Assembly (NCBI RefSeq): GCF_024166365.1 | Contig: NC_064842.1 | Location: 10,263,001 to 10,327,000 of the forward strand | Source of the DNA: Elephas maximus indicus | Lineage: Eukaryota; Chordata; Mammalia; Proboscidea; Elephantidae | Reading direction: 5' to 3' | Length of the DNA: 64,000 nucleotides | Part shown: positions 34,269-44,660 of the stretch, piece by piece | Position numbering within the stretch: the stretch's first letter is position 1 | Layout of the letters: each line of letters opens with the position of its first letter | Program-made: the position numbers and the translations under genes | Notes under the pieces: generated by a model | Database searches by the model: none | What the model was told of the DNA's origin: nothing | The model's input: the letters and a program-made list of their open reading frames with translations, nothing else

Positions 34269-34899
34269 TACAAGAATTAGAATTAAAATATTATCTCTAT
34301 AGTTAATTCTAAATCTTCCTATTATGTCATTGAGTTTAGAGTTATTTTCTCAGCTGAATGATATTGCAAATTGACCAAAGATTTTGGTTGGGAAAGAGGA
34401 TTCTGAACCTACATCACCCTAAGAGATTTTTTCTTCCACTCCAGACTACCAGGTTGAGCCTTGTACAAGCTCTTATGCCAATAGGGAGCTTCAAGGCTGT
34501 CAGAAATAAACTACTCAGGACACCATTAACAACAGATTGCTGTGCAGGTTCCATAGACAACTTTGAAGTTGGGCAGTATGTAATTACCAAGTAAATCAGT
34601 GCTCCAATTAAGAGTTTAAAGTGCTGCATATACAGTTTTATCAGGAACTTCGAACAAAAGTTTTTGATTGGTTGATGACTATGTCAGAACACATAATCTC
34701 ATAAGAGAGCACTATGTGCTCAAACATTATAAAGAACAAAAAAACAGAAACCTTGCTAAGACAATCACAAGACCAGTGAGCCGTGATTACATGAACTTTG
34801 GTATCTTGGACAGACGGCACGTTTGTTAATCTTTGGTTGTTTTCTGAAAGAACAAGTTTCGAGTGTTTCAGTCAGCCTGAACACCTAAATACAGTTATG
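34269..34899. other. Intergenic sequence, nothing recognised
   Basis: AT-rich; two short open frames without recognisable protein sequence. Confidence 0.4.
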
Positions 34900-34910
34900 T
34901 GAAACTAGAC

Positions 34911-35063
34911 GAAACTCATTCCTGTTGAGCTGATTCCGACTCATAGCAACCCTAAAGGACAGAGCAAAACTGCCCTATAGGATTTCCAAAGAGCGACTGG
35001 TAGATTTGAACTGCCAGCCTTTTTGCTGGCAGCTGAGCTGTTACCCACTACACCACCAGCCTC
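34911..35063 (-). mobile_element. AfroSINE-type SINE with target duplication
   Basis: Minus copy between perfect copies of TGAAACTAGAC (34900-34910, 35064-35074). Confidence 0.92.
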
Positions 35064-35074
35064 TGAAACTAGAC

Positions 35075-35872
35075 AAGCTACTTCTAAAAGTTAGTTATAG
35101 TTCAAGACATACTTATAAGCACTGAAAACCATATACATATTTATGATTATATAGCACATAGGTTTCTAACATTTAATAACATGGCCTTTAGTGTTGTGGG
35201 TAAGAGAACTCTGTTTTCACAAAGCAAAACTTATAATTTTATTTCACAAGTCATTATTCTGCAAAGAAGCTGGCTTCTTCCCTATTTCATGAGGTTCAAA
35301 GTACATAATAACTAATTCTCGTTACTGATAAGAAACATTTTGCCACAGCTCTTGACTGAGTTCAAATAATCAATTTTCTGCTCTGTTCCATTTTGCCTTC
35401 TTTTTAAATTTTTCCTCACTAGCAGGATCATAACTCATCCAGATATTTATACTTCTCCCTCTTTGTCTATAATTTATGTATGTGTCCCAGTCTGTCCCAC
35501 TGGCTACAGTTTTGTCATTCAATGACAGCAGGCAACAAGATCCAAACTTAGCACCACCACCCTGCTCCAAACTCAGAGGTGAGGAGATAAAGTTGGTCTC
35601 TGGGAGAGGCCATTAGATGAAGTCAGGAAACACTCCTGAGATGGACTTTAGAACAGGGCCATGGGGAATGGCCAGCACTTTCTTCTACGAAACACCAACT
35701 GCCTAGAGAAAAATTGTTACAAGCGTCAGAAAAATGAAATAAGTTATATAGCGATATGTCTATGTTTGGATATGTATTGAAACAAATTACAATTTTCTCT
35801 TGGGATGGTGAAAATAATGTTTTTTGTTTGTTTTGTATTTCCATTAAGATTAAAACCAACTTACTCTATCCA
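35075..35872. other. Intergenic sequence, nothing recognised
   Basis: AT-rich; could contain old repeats too diverged to name. Confidence 0.4.
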
Positions 35873-36190
35873 TTGTTGTTGTTGTCGTTAGCTCTTTCCA
35901 CTCATGGCAATCCCACGCACAACAGAAGGAAACACTGCCCAGCCCTGCGCCATCCCCTTGATCAGTTACAGATCAGAACCTCGTGATCCATGGGGTTTTC
36001 ATGGCTGGTTTCGGACGCAGATCACCAGGCCTTTCTTCCCAGTTTGTATTAGTATGGAAGCTCCGCTGAAACATGTTCAGCATCAAGGCAACAACTGGTT
36101 GTGGCTACACATGAAGTGCGTTGGTTGGAAATCAAACCTGGGCCTCCCACATGGAAGGCGGGAGTTCTTCCCCTGAATCGCCACTGGCCT
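35873..36190 (-). mobile_element. tRNA-Gly-headed SINE
   Basis: Minus copy from TTGTTGTTGTTGTCGTTAGC to CGCCACTGGCCTC. On the element strand the head contains CCGCCTTCCATGTGGGAGGC, the anticodon arm of a tRNA-Gly-like sequence. Confidence 0.82.
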
Positions 36191-37011
36191 CACATCCCCA
36201 ATGTAATTTTTCATCAAACCATGGGGCCGGGGATCAGCAAGCACTCACAGCCTTGCTTGGAATGCTAGTGTAACGCAGCTATTCACGCAATACAGCCAGC
36301 ACTTCTCCAAAGAGCGTCTAGACCCAACCTGGAAGGACTCATTCTACGGTCTCAGTGGAGGAAGGGTAAGTCTGAAGCAGCAGCAAGGCCACCTTCTGTG
36401 GCAGGAAAGGTCTTAACACTCAGAGTAAAAAGCTTTGGAGTTTGGGGATTCAGAAACGACAGCGCCATGATGGTGGAGTATAGGTAACAATGTCAGCATC
36501 ACTTTCTCGTGGAAGAGTACCTAGATGCTGAGTGGGGAGGAGACTCCTAAAGCTCCACCTTCTAATGGAAGAGCCTGGGAGAGGTGAGGGGTCAAGGCAG
36601 GTGTGAAACAGATAATCTGTTCCTGGGTTTAGGCCAAATGTACCTGTGGCCTGGAAGCTACCGCAGGTTACTCTGTAGTAGTTAACACTTGGGAAACAAG
36701 GCTATGTCGCTACTGTTAGTGATAAATGAAAAAATGGAATTTATACAGTAGGATTCAAAGAATGTCCAGCTTCTCACTGCCCAGCATTAAACACCGAGAA
36801 ATGTAGGTTTGCTGACTCAGTTGCTGCGAGGATGGAGTACACGGCCATCTCTAGGTGCCCAGCTCCAGCACTTGCTGGAGTCATTGGCGGTCTTCTGAGG
36901 AGCCCAGGACTGTCCTGGCCAGGTACCAACACCAGTGGAAATTTGGAAGGCAGGACAAAGGCGTCTGATATGTATTTGGTGCTCCTGATCCCAAATGTCT
37001 ATAACTATTTC
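36191..37011. other. Intergenic sequence, nothing recognised
   Basis: No gene, RNA or local repeat family seen. Confidence 0.45.
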
Positions 37012-37442
37012 TGTTAGTTTCAGTCTAGGGCTGCTGTAACAAAATACCACAAAATAGACAGCTTTAAAGAACAGAAATTTATCGTCTCACAGTTCTGGAG
37101 ACTAGAAGTCCAAATCAGGGTATTGGCCACGTTGTTCCTTCTGAGGGCTCTGAGAGAGTCTGTTCCACGCCTCTGTCCTAGCTTCTGGTGGTTCCCAGAG
37201 ATCCTTTGCTTGTAGCTGCAGCACCACATGGCATCCTTCCTCTGTCCTCTGCCTTTTTGTCTCTTGTCGTCTTTTATAGAACACAACTCATAGGATTAGG
37301 ACGCACACTAATCCAACATGACTCATATTAACCTAACTGATAGCATCTTCAAAGACCCAATTTCCAACCAAGATCATATTCGAAGGTACAAGGGTTAGGA
37401 CTTCAACATATCATTTTGGGGGACACAATTCAATCCATAACA
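37012..37442 (-). repeat. MLT1-like MaLR solo LTR
   Basis: Complete minus LTR from TGTTAG to CATAACA: GGGCTGCTGTAACAAAATAC, CAGTTCTGGAGACTAGAAG and GGGGGACACAATTCAATCC are hallmarks of MLT1. The same family recurs at 50566-50996. Confidence 0.75.
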
Positions 37443-38261
37443 CTTTTAGTTCAGAAAACTGGAACAAACTGCAGCAGTTTTCTTGAAGGGGAAAATCAGA
37501 TTCAACAATTTCTGACCTCCAAAATTTACTAGCGAACACGTCCAGACCATTTGTTTAAAAGTTCACAGACAGGCCAGGAAAGGAGGCTGGAACGATCCAT
37601 GTGGTATTGAATTACAGTTGGAGACATCGGTATGAACTTATGTTTAGCTTAATATAGATAGAGATGATTACATATAGAAATATTTGTAGATATATATGTA
37701 TACGTGGGTTAGTATACAGACACATTTCCTTGCTCTGTTGGTTGAGAGGACCTAGAAGCAACAACACCCTGGGAACAACAAGCACACCTAGCACCCAGAT
37801 CTTGGTTTCTAATACCATTCTACTATAAAAGAAACCAGATCTCCTTGAAGAAATGTCTGATTCAAAGTCTGAGGCAAGGAAGGTTAAAGGTGAGCTGCAA
37901 CACCTTACACCAGAAAGCAAAGAAGTACTCAAAAATTAATGAAGACATTAATCTTGAAGGGCCTCCTACTAATCAAACATTTTGAGCATCAAATATATTT
38001 ATGATGGTACAAAAATAATCCATGAGTCCATAGAGAACCAAAAATAAATGTGGGTGCGTGGGAGAGAGGCTCTTCTTCACAGACAAAATGCCAGGGAGTA
38101 AGTGTAGAAGTGATAATATTTTTAAAAAACTGTTTTACGTCCACCAGTGTGATAATTTTTACAGGCAAGGAGGCTAATGGATACTAAAGCCATTAAGTGA
38201 AAGCTGTTTGGAATAGAGAATATTCTGATAATCTTAAAATATTAATCCACATACTGCTTTT
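37443..38261. other. Intergenic sequence, nothing recognised
   Basis: No gene or local repeat family seen; short TA-rich stretch near 37640-37710. Confidence 0.45.
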
Positions 38262-38515
38262 TTTAAAAAAAGATTTTATTGTCTTTTTGGTGAACATATA
38301 CCCAGCACAACAGGTTCCCGTTCAACAATTTCTACACATACTGTTCAGTGACATTGGTTACATTCTTCACATCATGTCAGCATTCTCATTATTTTCGTTC
38401 TAGATATTCCCTTCCCGCTAACTTAGTCTCACTGCCCCCCAAGCTTCTCATTCACGCTTTAGAGTAGCTGTTGTCCCTTTGGTCTCATATAATTTTTTTA
38501 AAAAGCACAGTATTC
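38262..38515 (-). mobile_element. L1 3' UTR fragment
   Basis: GTGAACATATACCCAGCACA, TCAACAATTTCTACACATAC and CATTGGTTACATTCTTCAC follow the order found at 46.7 and 47.8 kb. Confidence 0.6.
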
Positions 38516-38610
38516 AAAAGTGTCATTCTTTACCTTTTGAACTAACCTGCTATTTCCACCTACTGCTTCTTAATTGCAATGGACAGCACCTTAAATACAC
38601 GACCAATGTT

Positions 38611-38764
38611 AGCATCTGGTGGCGCAGTGGTTAAGAGCTCAGGCTGCTAACCAAAAGGTCAGCAGTTCGAATCCACCAGTCGCTCCTTGGAAACCCTATG
38701 GGACAGTCCTACTCTGTCCTATAGGGTCGCTGTGAGTCAGAATCAACTCGACGGCACACAACAA
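38611..38764 (+). mobile_element. AfroSINE-type SINE
   Basis: Plus copy close to the family majority sequence, with head ATCTGGTGGCGCAGTGG and tail AACTCGACGGCACACAACAA. Confidence 0.9.
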
Positions 38765-39027
38765 GAACATAATTGAACAAACTGATGTTAGATGTCTCCT
38801 GATACGATGCAACGAAAAGTGCAAAACATCGTCTATATGTTATTTTTGCTAAATGCTTAAGCTGAATCTAAGCATGAGGAAACAACCAGACTAATCTGAA
38901 GTGTGGAATATTTTACAAGATAATTGCCCTGGAATCCTTAAAAAACTCCAGCATCATGAAAGACTGAAAAGCTGGGGCGGGGGAGGGAGGGTGTTATTCT
39001 AGATGGAAGGAGACTAAAGAGACATGA

Positions 39028-39241
39028 GTCTCTGAGTCAGAATCTGCTCCATGGCAATGGATTTGCTTTGGAAACCCTGGTGGCATAGTGGTTAAGAGCT
39101 ATGTCTGCTAACCAAAAGGTCAGCAGTTCAAATTCACCAGGTGCTCCTTGGAAACCCTATGGGGCAGTTCCACTCCGTCCTATTGGGTCGCTAGGAGTTG
39201 GAATCGACTCTACGGCAACGGGTTTTTTGTTTTGTTTTTTT
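39028..39241 (+). mobile_element. Dimeric AfroSINE with one target duplication
   Basis: A SINE tail (39030-39068) is followed without a gap by a full SINE (39071-39235). The whole is bounded by TAAAGAGACATGA (39015-39027) and TAAAGAGGCATGA (39242-39254), 12 of 13 equal. Confidence 0.82.
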
Positions 39242-39348
39242 TAAAGAGGCATGACAACCGACTGTAATGCTTGGTCCTTGATTAGTCCCAGATTTTTAAA
39301 AAAAGTGTATAAAAACTGTTTTGTCATGATTAAGATCAATTTGAATAT

Positions 39349-39533
39349 AAAAACAAACAAAAAAAACAAAAAACAAACCCAGTGCGATTGAGTCAATTCC
39401 GACCCATAGAGACCCTACAGGACAGAGTAGAACTGCCCCATAGAGTTTCCAAGGAGCACCTGGTAGATTTGAACTGCCGACCCTTTGGTCAGCAGCTGTA
39501 GCACTTAACCACGGTGCCACCAGGTTTTCCTGG
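39349..39533 (-). mobile_element. AfroSINE-type SINE with target duplication
   Basis: Minus copy with A-rich 3' end between perfect copies of TTTGAATAT (39340-39348, 39534-39542). Confidence 0.92.
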
Positions 39534-39544
39534 TTTGAATATCA

Positions 39545-39591
39545 CCAAAACCAAACCCAGTGCTGTCGAGCTGATTCCGACTCATAGACTG
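39545..39591 (-). mobile_element. AfroSINE 3' tail fragment
   Basis: ACCAAACCCAGTGCTGTCGA and ATTCCGACTCATAG only. Confidence 0.75.
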
Positions 39592-39639
39592 TAATAGTAA
39601 TTTCAGATTTCTTGGATGTGATAATGGTATTGTGTCTAC

Positions 39640-39795
39640 TGCCTCTTGACCACAACTATTCCCTGGTATTACCCTGTGCCTCGGTCTCCCCACTGCTCTG
39701 TAGGCTCCTTCACAGAGGGCCAGCTTCTTCTCAGCTTTGCATCCCCAATCTAGGGAAAGCACAGTGGATGATCAATAAATACTTATTGAAGGATA
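39640..39795 (+). repeat. L2 3' end
   Basis: GAAAGCACAGTGGATGATCA followed by ATAAATACTTATTGAA is a typical L2 tail. Confidence 0.55.
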
Positions 39796-40211
39796 CCCAG
39801 ATGAGACATCTTCCCTGCCTGGGAGCTCATGGACAGCGAGGGAGATGGGCTTCCAAGCATCTCACTTTGACAGCAGGTTTATGGGGAGGGAGGCTCTGAT
39901 GTCCCTCAAGAGTCCTGAGATGAAAAGTGGATCGGGAGCACACACTTCATTCAGGAAACCATGCTTCAAACCTTAAACCAAAAACAACCCCTGAAGTCTT
40001 CTTTAAATCAAACAATAATTGAGCTTATTTAGTAAACAGTGTTAGCCTTGAACACCGAGCTTTTTTTTTTTTTATCTATATAGGATCAAATTGACTAGAA
40101 AGATTAGATAGCAAATTTAAGGGGCAATGAGTTTATGTTAATGGGGGACGAACCATTCAGAAAACAAGGGTGTGAATGGTTATACAACTGGAAGAATGTA
40201 ATCAATAATCA

Positions 40212-40555
40212 AAGCAGCCCTGGTGGCACAGTGGTTAAGCACTAGGCTGCTAACTGAAAGGTCAGTGGTTCGAACCCACCAGCCCCTCCATGAGAGAAAG
40301 ATGTGGCAGTGTGCTTCCATAAAGATTGTTGTTAGGTACTGTGGAGTTGGTTCCGACTCATGTGACTCACTGTATGTACAATAGAACGAAACACTGCCTG
40401 GCCTGTGCCATCCTCAGAATTGTTGCTATGTTTGAGCCCATTGTTGCAGCCACTGTGTCTGTAAAGATTACAGCCAAAGAAATCCTGTGGGGCAGTTCTA
40501 CCCTGCCTACAGGGTCATCTATGAGTCAGAATCAAATCGAAGGCACACAGCGACA
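40212..40555 (+). mobile_element. AfroSINE interrupted by an RTE 3' end
   Basis: Plus SINE in two pieces (40212-40327 and 40462-40555) with spacer GTAAAGATTACAGCC. Confidence 0.87.
40328..40461 (-). mobile_element. RTE 3' end nested in a SINE
   Basis: Minus RTE fragment between two copies of TAAAGATT (40320-40327, 40462-40469). Confidence 0.9.
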
Positions 40556-41009
40556 ACAATCGGTATCACTGAGTTGTACATGTAGAAATTGTTGAACTGC
40601 TTTTTGTTCTGCTGTGTATATTCTCAACAACAACAAAAATTAAAAAAAAAAAAAAAGGAACAAAGACAATATGTCTTGGCCACTGAGTATGACAGGGTGT
40701 ATGGGGACCGAAGAGATTGGGGTGTGTGGCTGTCCAAGAGCTTGGTTCTCCCAGGTCTGGGGTTACAAACTGCGTCTGCTTCCAGGGAAATTCAGCCTGG
40801 TTTTCACTCACTTTTCATACCCAAGGTGTGCAAAGAGCTTTGTTTTTTTGGTTCTCCTTCCCTCCCCAGTCTATTCTCTTCCCACAGGGTGGGCCTCTTC
40901 TGCAGAGGTGGCCCATGTGGATTTTGGAGATGGCCCACTGGCTGCCTCCCTATGCGCTCCTAGAACTGTGCCACAATTTATTAAGAAACAATCTTTTAAA
41001 AAACAAATG

Positions 41010-41545
41010 AGCTGAAGCCATCGCAGAGGCTTCCCCTGCTCCACCACAGTTCTCCCCTTCCTTGCAGCCCACCAAGCCTTGGTTTCTAACTCACTTGGCC
41101 CAACCTCGCTGGGGCCCAAACTATGGATTGAGTTTGTCACTGGAATTCCTCACATGCACAAACCAGGATCTTGGAGCATGTGAAGGACCTGAAGAGCTGT
41201 GGTCCTGAACTTGGCCCCAGACATGAACACTGCGGGAGAACAAGATGTTCTCCAGCACACAGTGGCACCCAAACCCATTGGTAGAGTGAAATGTCCCATC
41301 CTTTTCAACATGACTCAGCACGTGGATCTCCAAATAGGACATGGGAGTGATTGCAGTGTCAGATTTTGGGCACCAGTCCCTGCCGCTTGGGGACTGGAGG
41401 GCATAAAAGCTCCAAGCTCCCCTAGGACAGGAGCACATGGTCTTTCCACTGTTAGACCCCAGTTGTTCCTTGTTCTGGAAAACAATAAATTGCCACTTTC
41501 TGTTTCCCTTGCAACTGGTGGCCTGGCATTTGTCTTATTTCCATC
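41010..41545 (+). repeat. Possible solo LTR upstream of MTARC2
   Basis: The stretch has LTR-like layout: CATAAAAG at 41402-41409 followed 75 bases later by AATAAA (41484-41489), then a G/T-rich stretch. It shows no clear similarity to the LTRs at 22.2 and 27.8 kb. The ends are not certain and no target duplication was found. It could also be single-copy sequence with chance signals. Confidence 0.25.
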
Positions 41546-41899
41546 GACTAATAGAATAGGAATAGAACAGGACGAGAACCTTCATTCAGCTACAGAAAGA
41601 CCTGGAATCTTAAACTTGTATGCCTAAGAAAAATCAACTCTTCCCAAAATAGCTTGAAGGGAGTGGTCTGTCAGAAAAAGTAGTTCCCAAATATTTTTGA
41701 AATCTTGGATTCTGCAGCCCACCTTCACGGTTCTGTGTGCCCTGGTCAAGCAGCTAAGTGTGTGATATTAGAGGAGAAGAGGGGGCTACAGAGACCAGGG
41801 GTGGGAGGGCAGATGAAGGGTCACATTGCGTGGGGGACCGCCGCCTTGCAGGGGACAGGGAAGAGGGAAAAGCAAAGTGAAAGCGAACACTGTAGAGAA

Positions 41900-42161
41900 A
41901 TTGGCCGTTAGCCCGATGGCTTTGAGCCGGCTGGATCGCCCCCAGGGGCGCCCAGAGACCTCAGCGCTGCTGGCTTCGCCCCACCACTGCGGTGCCCTTG
42001 GTACCGCCTTTAGGCACTCCCTCCCTGCGTGTAAGTGGCCGGCAAAAGGTGGCGGGTCGCGCAGCGGGCCGGCTGTGGCTCCTCCCGTCCGCCGGAAGCC
42101 TTCTGCGCCTCCACGTCCTCCTTTGCCCGAGCTCAGGCCCCGCGTCCCGCAGCGCTTGGCC
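41900..42161 (+). promoter_or_regulatory. MTARC2: CpG-rich TATA-less promoter and 5' UTR of MTARC2
   Basis: CpG dinucleotides are dense from about 41930 to 42460, in contrast to the CpG-poor surroundings. No TATA box stands near the start codon. An ETS-type core (CCGGAAG, 42092-42098) and a CT-rich stretch (42079-42090) are visible, as is common in housekeeping promoters. The transcription start cannot be placed by eye. Confidence 0.65.
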
Positions 42162-42433
42162 ATGGGCCCCGCCGGCTCCTCGGCGCTGGCCCGCCTCGGC
42201 CTCCCCGCGCAGCCCCGGCCCGGGTGGCTCGGGCTCGCCGCGCTGGGACTGGCCGCCGTGGCACTGGGGGCCGTGGCCTGGCTCCACGCGCGACCCTGGC
42301 GGCGCCGGCGGCTGCAGCAGGTGGGCACCGTGGCGCAGCTGTGGATCTACCCGGTCAAGTCCTGCAAGGGGGTGTCGGTGAGCGCGGCCGAGTGCACGTC
42401 CATGGGGCTGCGCAGCGGCCACCTACGGGACAG
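42162..42433 (+). CDS. MTARC2: MTARC2 coding exon 1 (mitochondrial amidoxime reducing component 2, N-terminus)
   Basis: Encodes residues 1-90 and two bases of codon 91. mARC proteins are molybdenum-cofactor enzymes of the outer mitochondrial membrane that reduce N-hydroxylated compounds such as amidoximes, taking electrons from NADH through CYB5R3 and CYB5B. Seen here: a short N-terminus, a hydrophobic segment at about residues 22-40, a basic run (RRRR, 47-50) and the start of the MOSC N-terminal domain with YPVKSCKG at 63-70. This fits a signal-anchored protein with a cytosolic catalytic part. The ATG has a purine at -3 and G at +4, and the encoded start ([11 protein letters not shown]) matches the family. 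The exon ends GACAG|GTACGG, a canonical donor, phase 2. The reading frame stays open upstream of this ATG (see findings). Gene identity is firm; MTARC2 rather than MTARC1 is decided by exons 2 and 3. Confidence 0.95.
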
Positions 42434-43591
42434 GTACGGCCGGCCCGGGCCGGTGGGCAGCGCGGGCCCAGTTATGGGTGGGGGTGGAGGAGGTGGGGTC
42501 TGTTTCCCATAAGAAAGTAGAGGTTTGGGACCTGAGTTAACCTTGGCTGACCGTTGGAGCCTCTGTCTTTGAGCCTTTAGCTGGGAAGTTCAAGTTCACG
42601 TCTGGTTCAGATTTGGAAAGGTAGGTAGGGCCCTACCCTTGGGCAGGCTCCTGCGTTATCTGAGTGGGAGGCCCCTTTTCTGTAAAAGAAGGGGGTCTGA
42701 CCTGGTTATCTCCAAGACTCCTGTGAGCTCTAAAGTTTCTTATTCTGTCTCTGTAGCACGATGGTAGACAGTTAAACGCCAGTGGCCCTAGTGGCGGGAT
42801 GGGGCAATGCAGAAACTGTTGTTCAGGTACGCTGCCGTTGGCCTTGCTGAGGCTTGTTCTTCGCAGTTCCCCCATCCTTGGGGTCCTGCCTGCGAGACCT
42901 GACTCACTTTGATGCGTGAAGTCTTCTGCTGGGGTGGGGGTGGGGGTGAGGGGGCGGCGGGGAATGTCAGTGGGAGAGAGCTGCTCTGGCAGGGCCACGA
43001 GGGTGACACTTGCCCCCAGAGGCAGAGTGGTCCTCAGCTAAGAGCTGTGCGTAAAGTCCCAACCCAACACAGGGCCTGGCAATTAGAAATTTTGTTCTGA
43101 GCCCTCCAGAAAGGAGAGGTGCCATAGTACTTGTCCCAGAGGTGAGCATGCGTACACGTTATCACTGGCCCAGAACTATGCAGCTGTGTATCAGGAAGGC
43201 TCTCTTGACAGTGAACAATGCTAAACCCTAGAAAGAGTAATCAAGAGAGAACTAGGCCGCCTGCTTTGGTTCATTAGGTTTAAGATGGCTTCTTACCTGG
43301 CTGGGATGCTGTATAGCTGGGGTCTTATGTCTAGTGGGAAGGAGATTTGCAAGTTGGTCATTTAAGGAACCTTCTAGCAGAGGCCATCTGCTGCCCTGAG
43401 TTCACTCCAGGTTCCACACATAAGTGCTGTCTCTGAAGATGGCTGACTTCTTAAAGAAACGTCAGTTGGCCAGTGCTCTGGGAAACCAATCCCACCTTGT
43501 TTTAGGGAAGTACAGGTGATGTAACTTATAGGAGATTTCCCATTTTCCCCCACCAGATTTCCAATTCTGGAGAGTTTAAAAAATATATATA
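42434..43591. other. MTARC2 intron 1, first part, nothing recognised
   Basis: No SINE or LINE seen in the first 1.15 kb after exon 1; CpG-rich at its start. A GGGGTG repeat lies at 42930-42950. Confidence 0.5.
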
Positions 43592-43806
43592 TAGCTTCTG
43601 ATTCATGACAACACCGTGTGTGTCGGGGAGAACTAGACACAAGCCACAGGGTTTTTAATGACTGATTTTTTCAGAAGTAGATAAAAAAAAAATTTTTTTT
43701 TTTTAGATCAGCAGGACTTTCTTCCGAGGCACTTCCGGGTGGACTCAAACCTCCAGCCTTTCCATTAGCAGCCAAGCACGTTAATCATTCACACCACCCA
43801 GGGACT
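43592..43806 (-). mobile_element. AfroSINE, long subtype, with A10-T insertion
   Basis: Minus copy in MTARC2 intron 1. The sequence AGAAGTAGATC is split by A10 and T11, with TAGAT on both sides (43678-43682, 43704-43708). Confidence 0.87.
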
Positions 43807-43814
43807 GGATATCT

Positions 43815-44120
43815 TAATTAACTTTGTAACAATCTTGTGAGCTAGGTGTTATCTCATTTTGCAAATAAAGAACCGGTGTCAGGAAGGATACTGAGATGTG
43901 GTATCTCACCCAAGATCACAAATCTCTATGTGCTGGAGGGATTTCAGCTCTGGGCTGTGTGAGTACAATAGGCACACTCTTTCTGTGCATCCAGAATGTG
44001 AAATAGAAGTGTGAGGATTGCAGTGAGGATCAGGAGAACTTGGGCAAAGTGACTTGCCCCTTTGAGCCTCCTTTCTCTCATTTGCAAAATAAAGAGGTGG
44101 AACCCTGTGATTTCTAAGAC
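43815..44120. repeat. Two MIR remnants in opposite orientation
   Basis: Minus copy at about 43815-43975 (CATTTTGCAAATAAAGAACC, CACCCAAGATCACAAA) and plus copy at about 44020-44120 (GGGCAAAGTGACTTGCCCC, CTCATTTGCAAAATAAAG). Confidence 0.6.
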
Positions 44121-44137
44121 CCGATTAACCTAGATTT

Positions 44138-44303
44138 GGAGCCCTGGTGGCACAGTGGTTAAGAGCTCAGTTGCTAACCAAAAGCTCAGCAGTTCGAATC
44201 CACCAGCTGCTCCTTGGAAACCCTATGGGACAACTCTACTCTGTCCTATAGGGTTGATATGAGTTGGAATCGACTCAACGGCAAAGGGTTTGATTTGGTG
44301 TGG
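44138..44303 (+). mobile_element. AfroSINE-type SINE with target duplication
   Basis: Plus copy in intron 1 between perfect copies of TAACCTAGATTT (44126-44137, 44304-44315). Confidence 0.93.
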
Positions 44304-44431
44304 TAACCTAGATTTTATTTACCAAAAGATGATTGACATTTGAAAGCAAACCTGTGCACTCGAAAGAGCTCTGCCGAATGACTCCTGTTGTTCTCTCAAC
44401 CCGAGAGGACAATAAAAAACCTACAAATATT

Positions 44432-44660
44432 CCTAAGCCAAACCGTTGCCATTGAGTTGATTCCTATTCATGGCGACTGCGTGTGTCACAGAGTGGAACT
44501 GTGCTCCGTAGGGCTTTCTTGGCTGTAAACACATGGGGTCTCTATAAGCCAGAATTGACTAGCTGGGAACAGGTTTGGTTTTGTTTTTAATCTTTACGGA
44601 AACAGATCACCAGGCCTTTCCCCCACAGTACCACTGAGTGGGTTTGAACCTCTGAATGCT
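44432..44660 (-). mobile_element. AfroSINE with nested SINE tail
   Basis: Minus SINE whose spacer GGCTGTAA|TCTTTACGG is split by a plus SINE tail at about 44530-44589 (ATGGGGTCTCTATAAGCC ... GGTTTGGTTTTG). Confidence 0.82.

Noticed and set aside
37012-37442. Target duplication for the MLT1-like LTR
   Set aside because: Flanking five bases (ATTTC and CTTTT) do not match.
41199-41627. 142-codon plus open frame upstream of MTARC2
   Set aside because: No recognisable domain; overlaps a possible LTR with TATA and AATAAA.
41786-42422. Long minus-strand frames opposite exon 1
   Set aside because: Shadows of the GC-rich CpG island; no recognisable protein.
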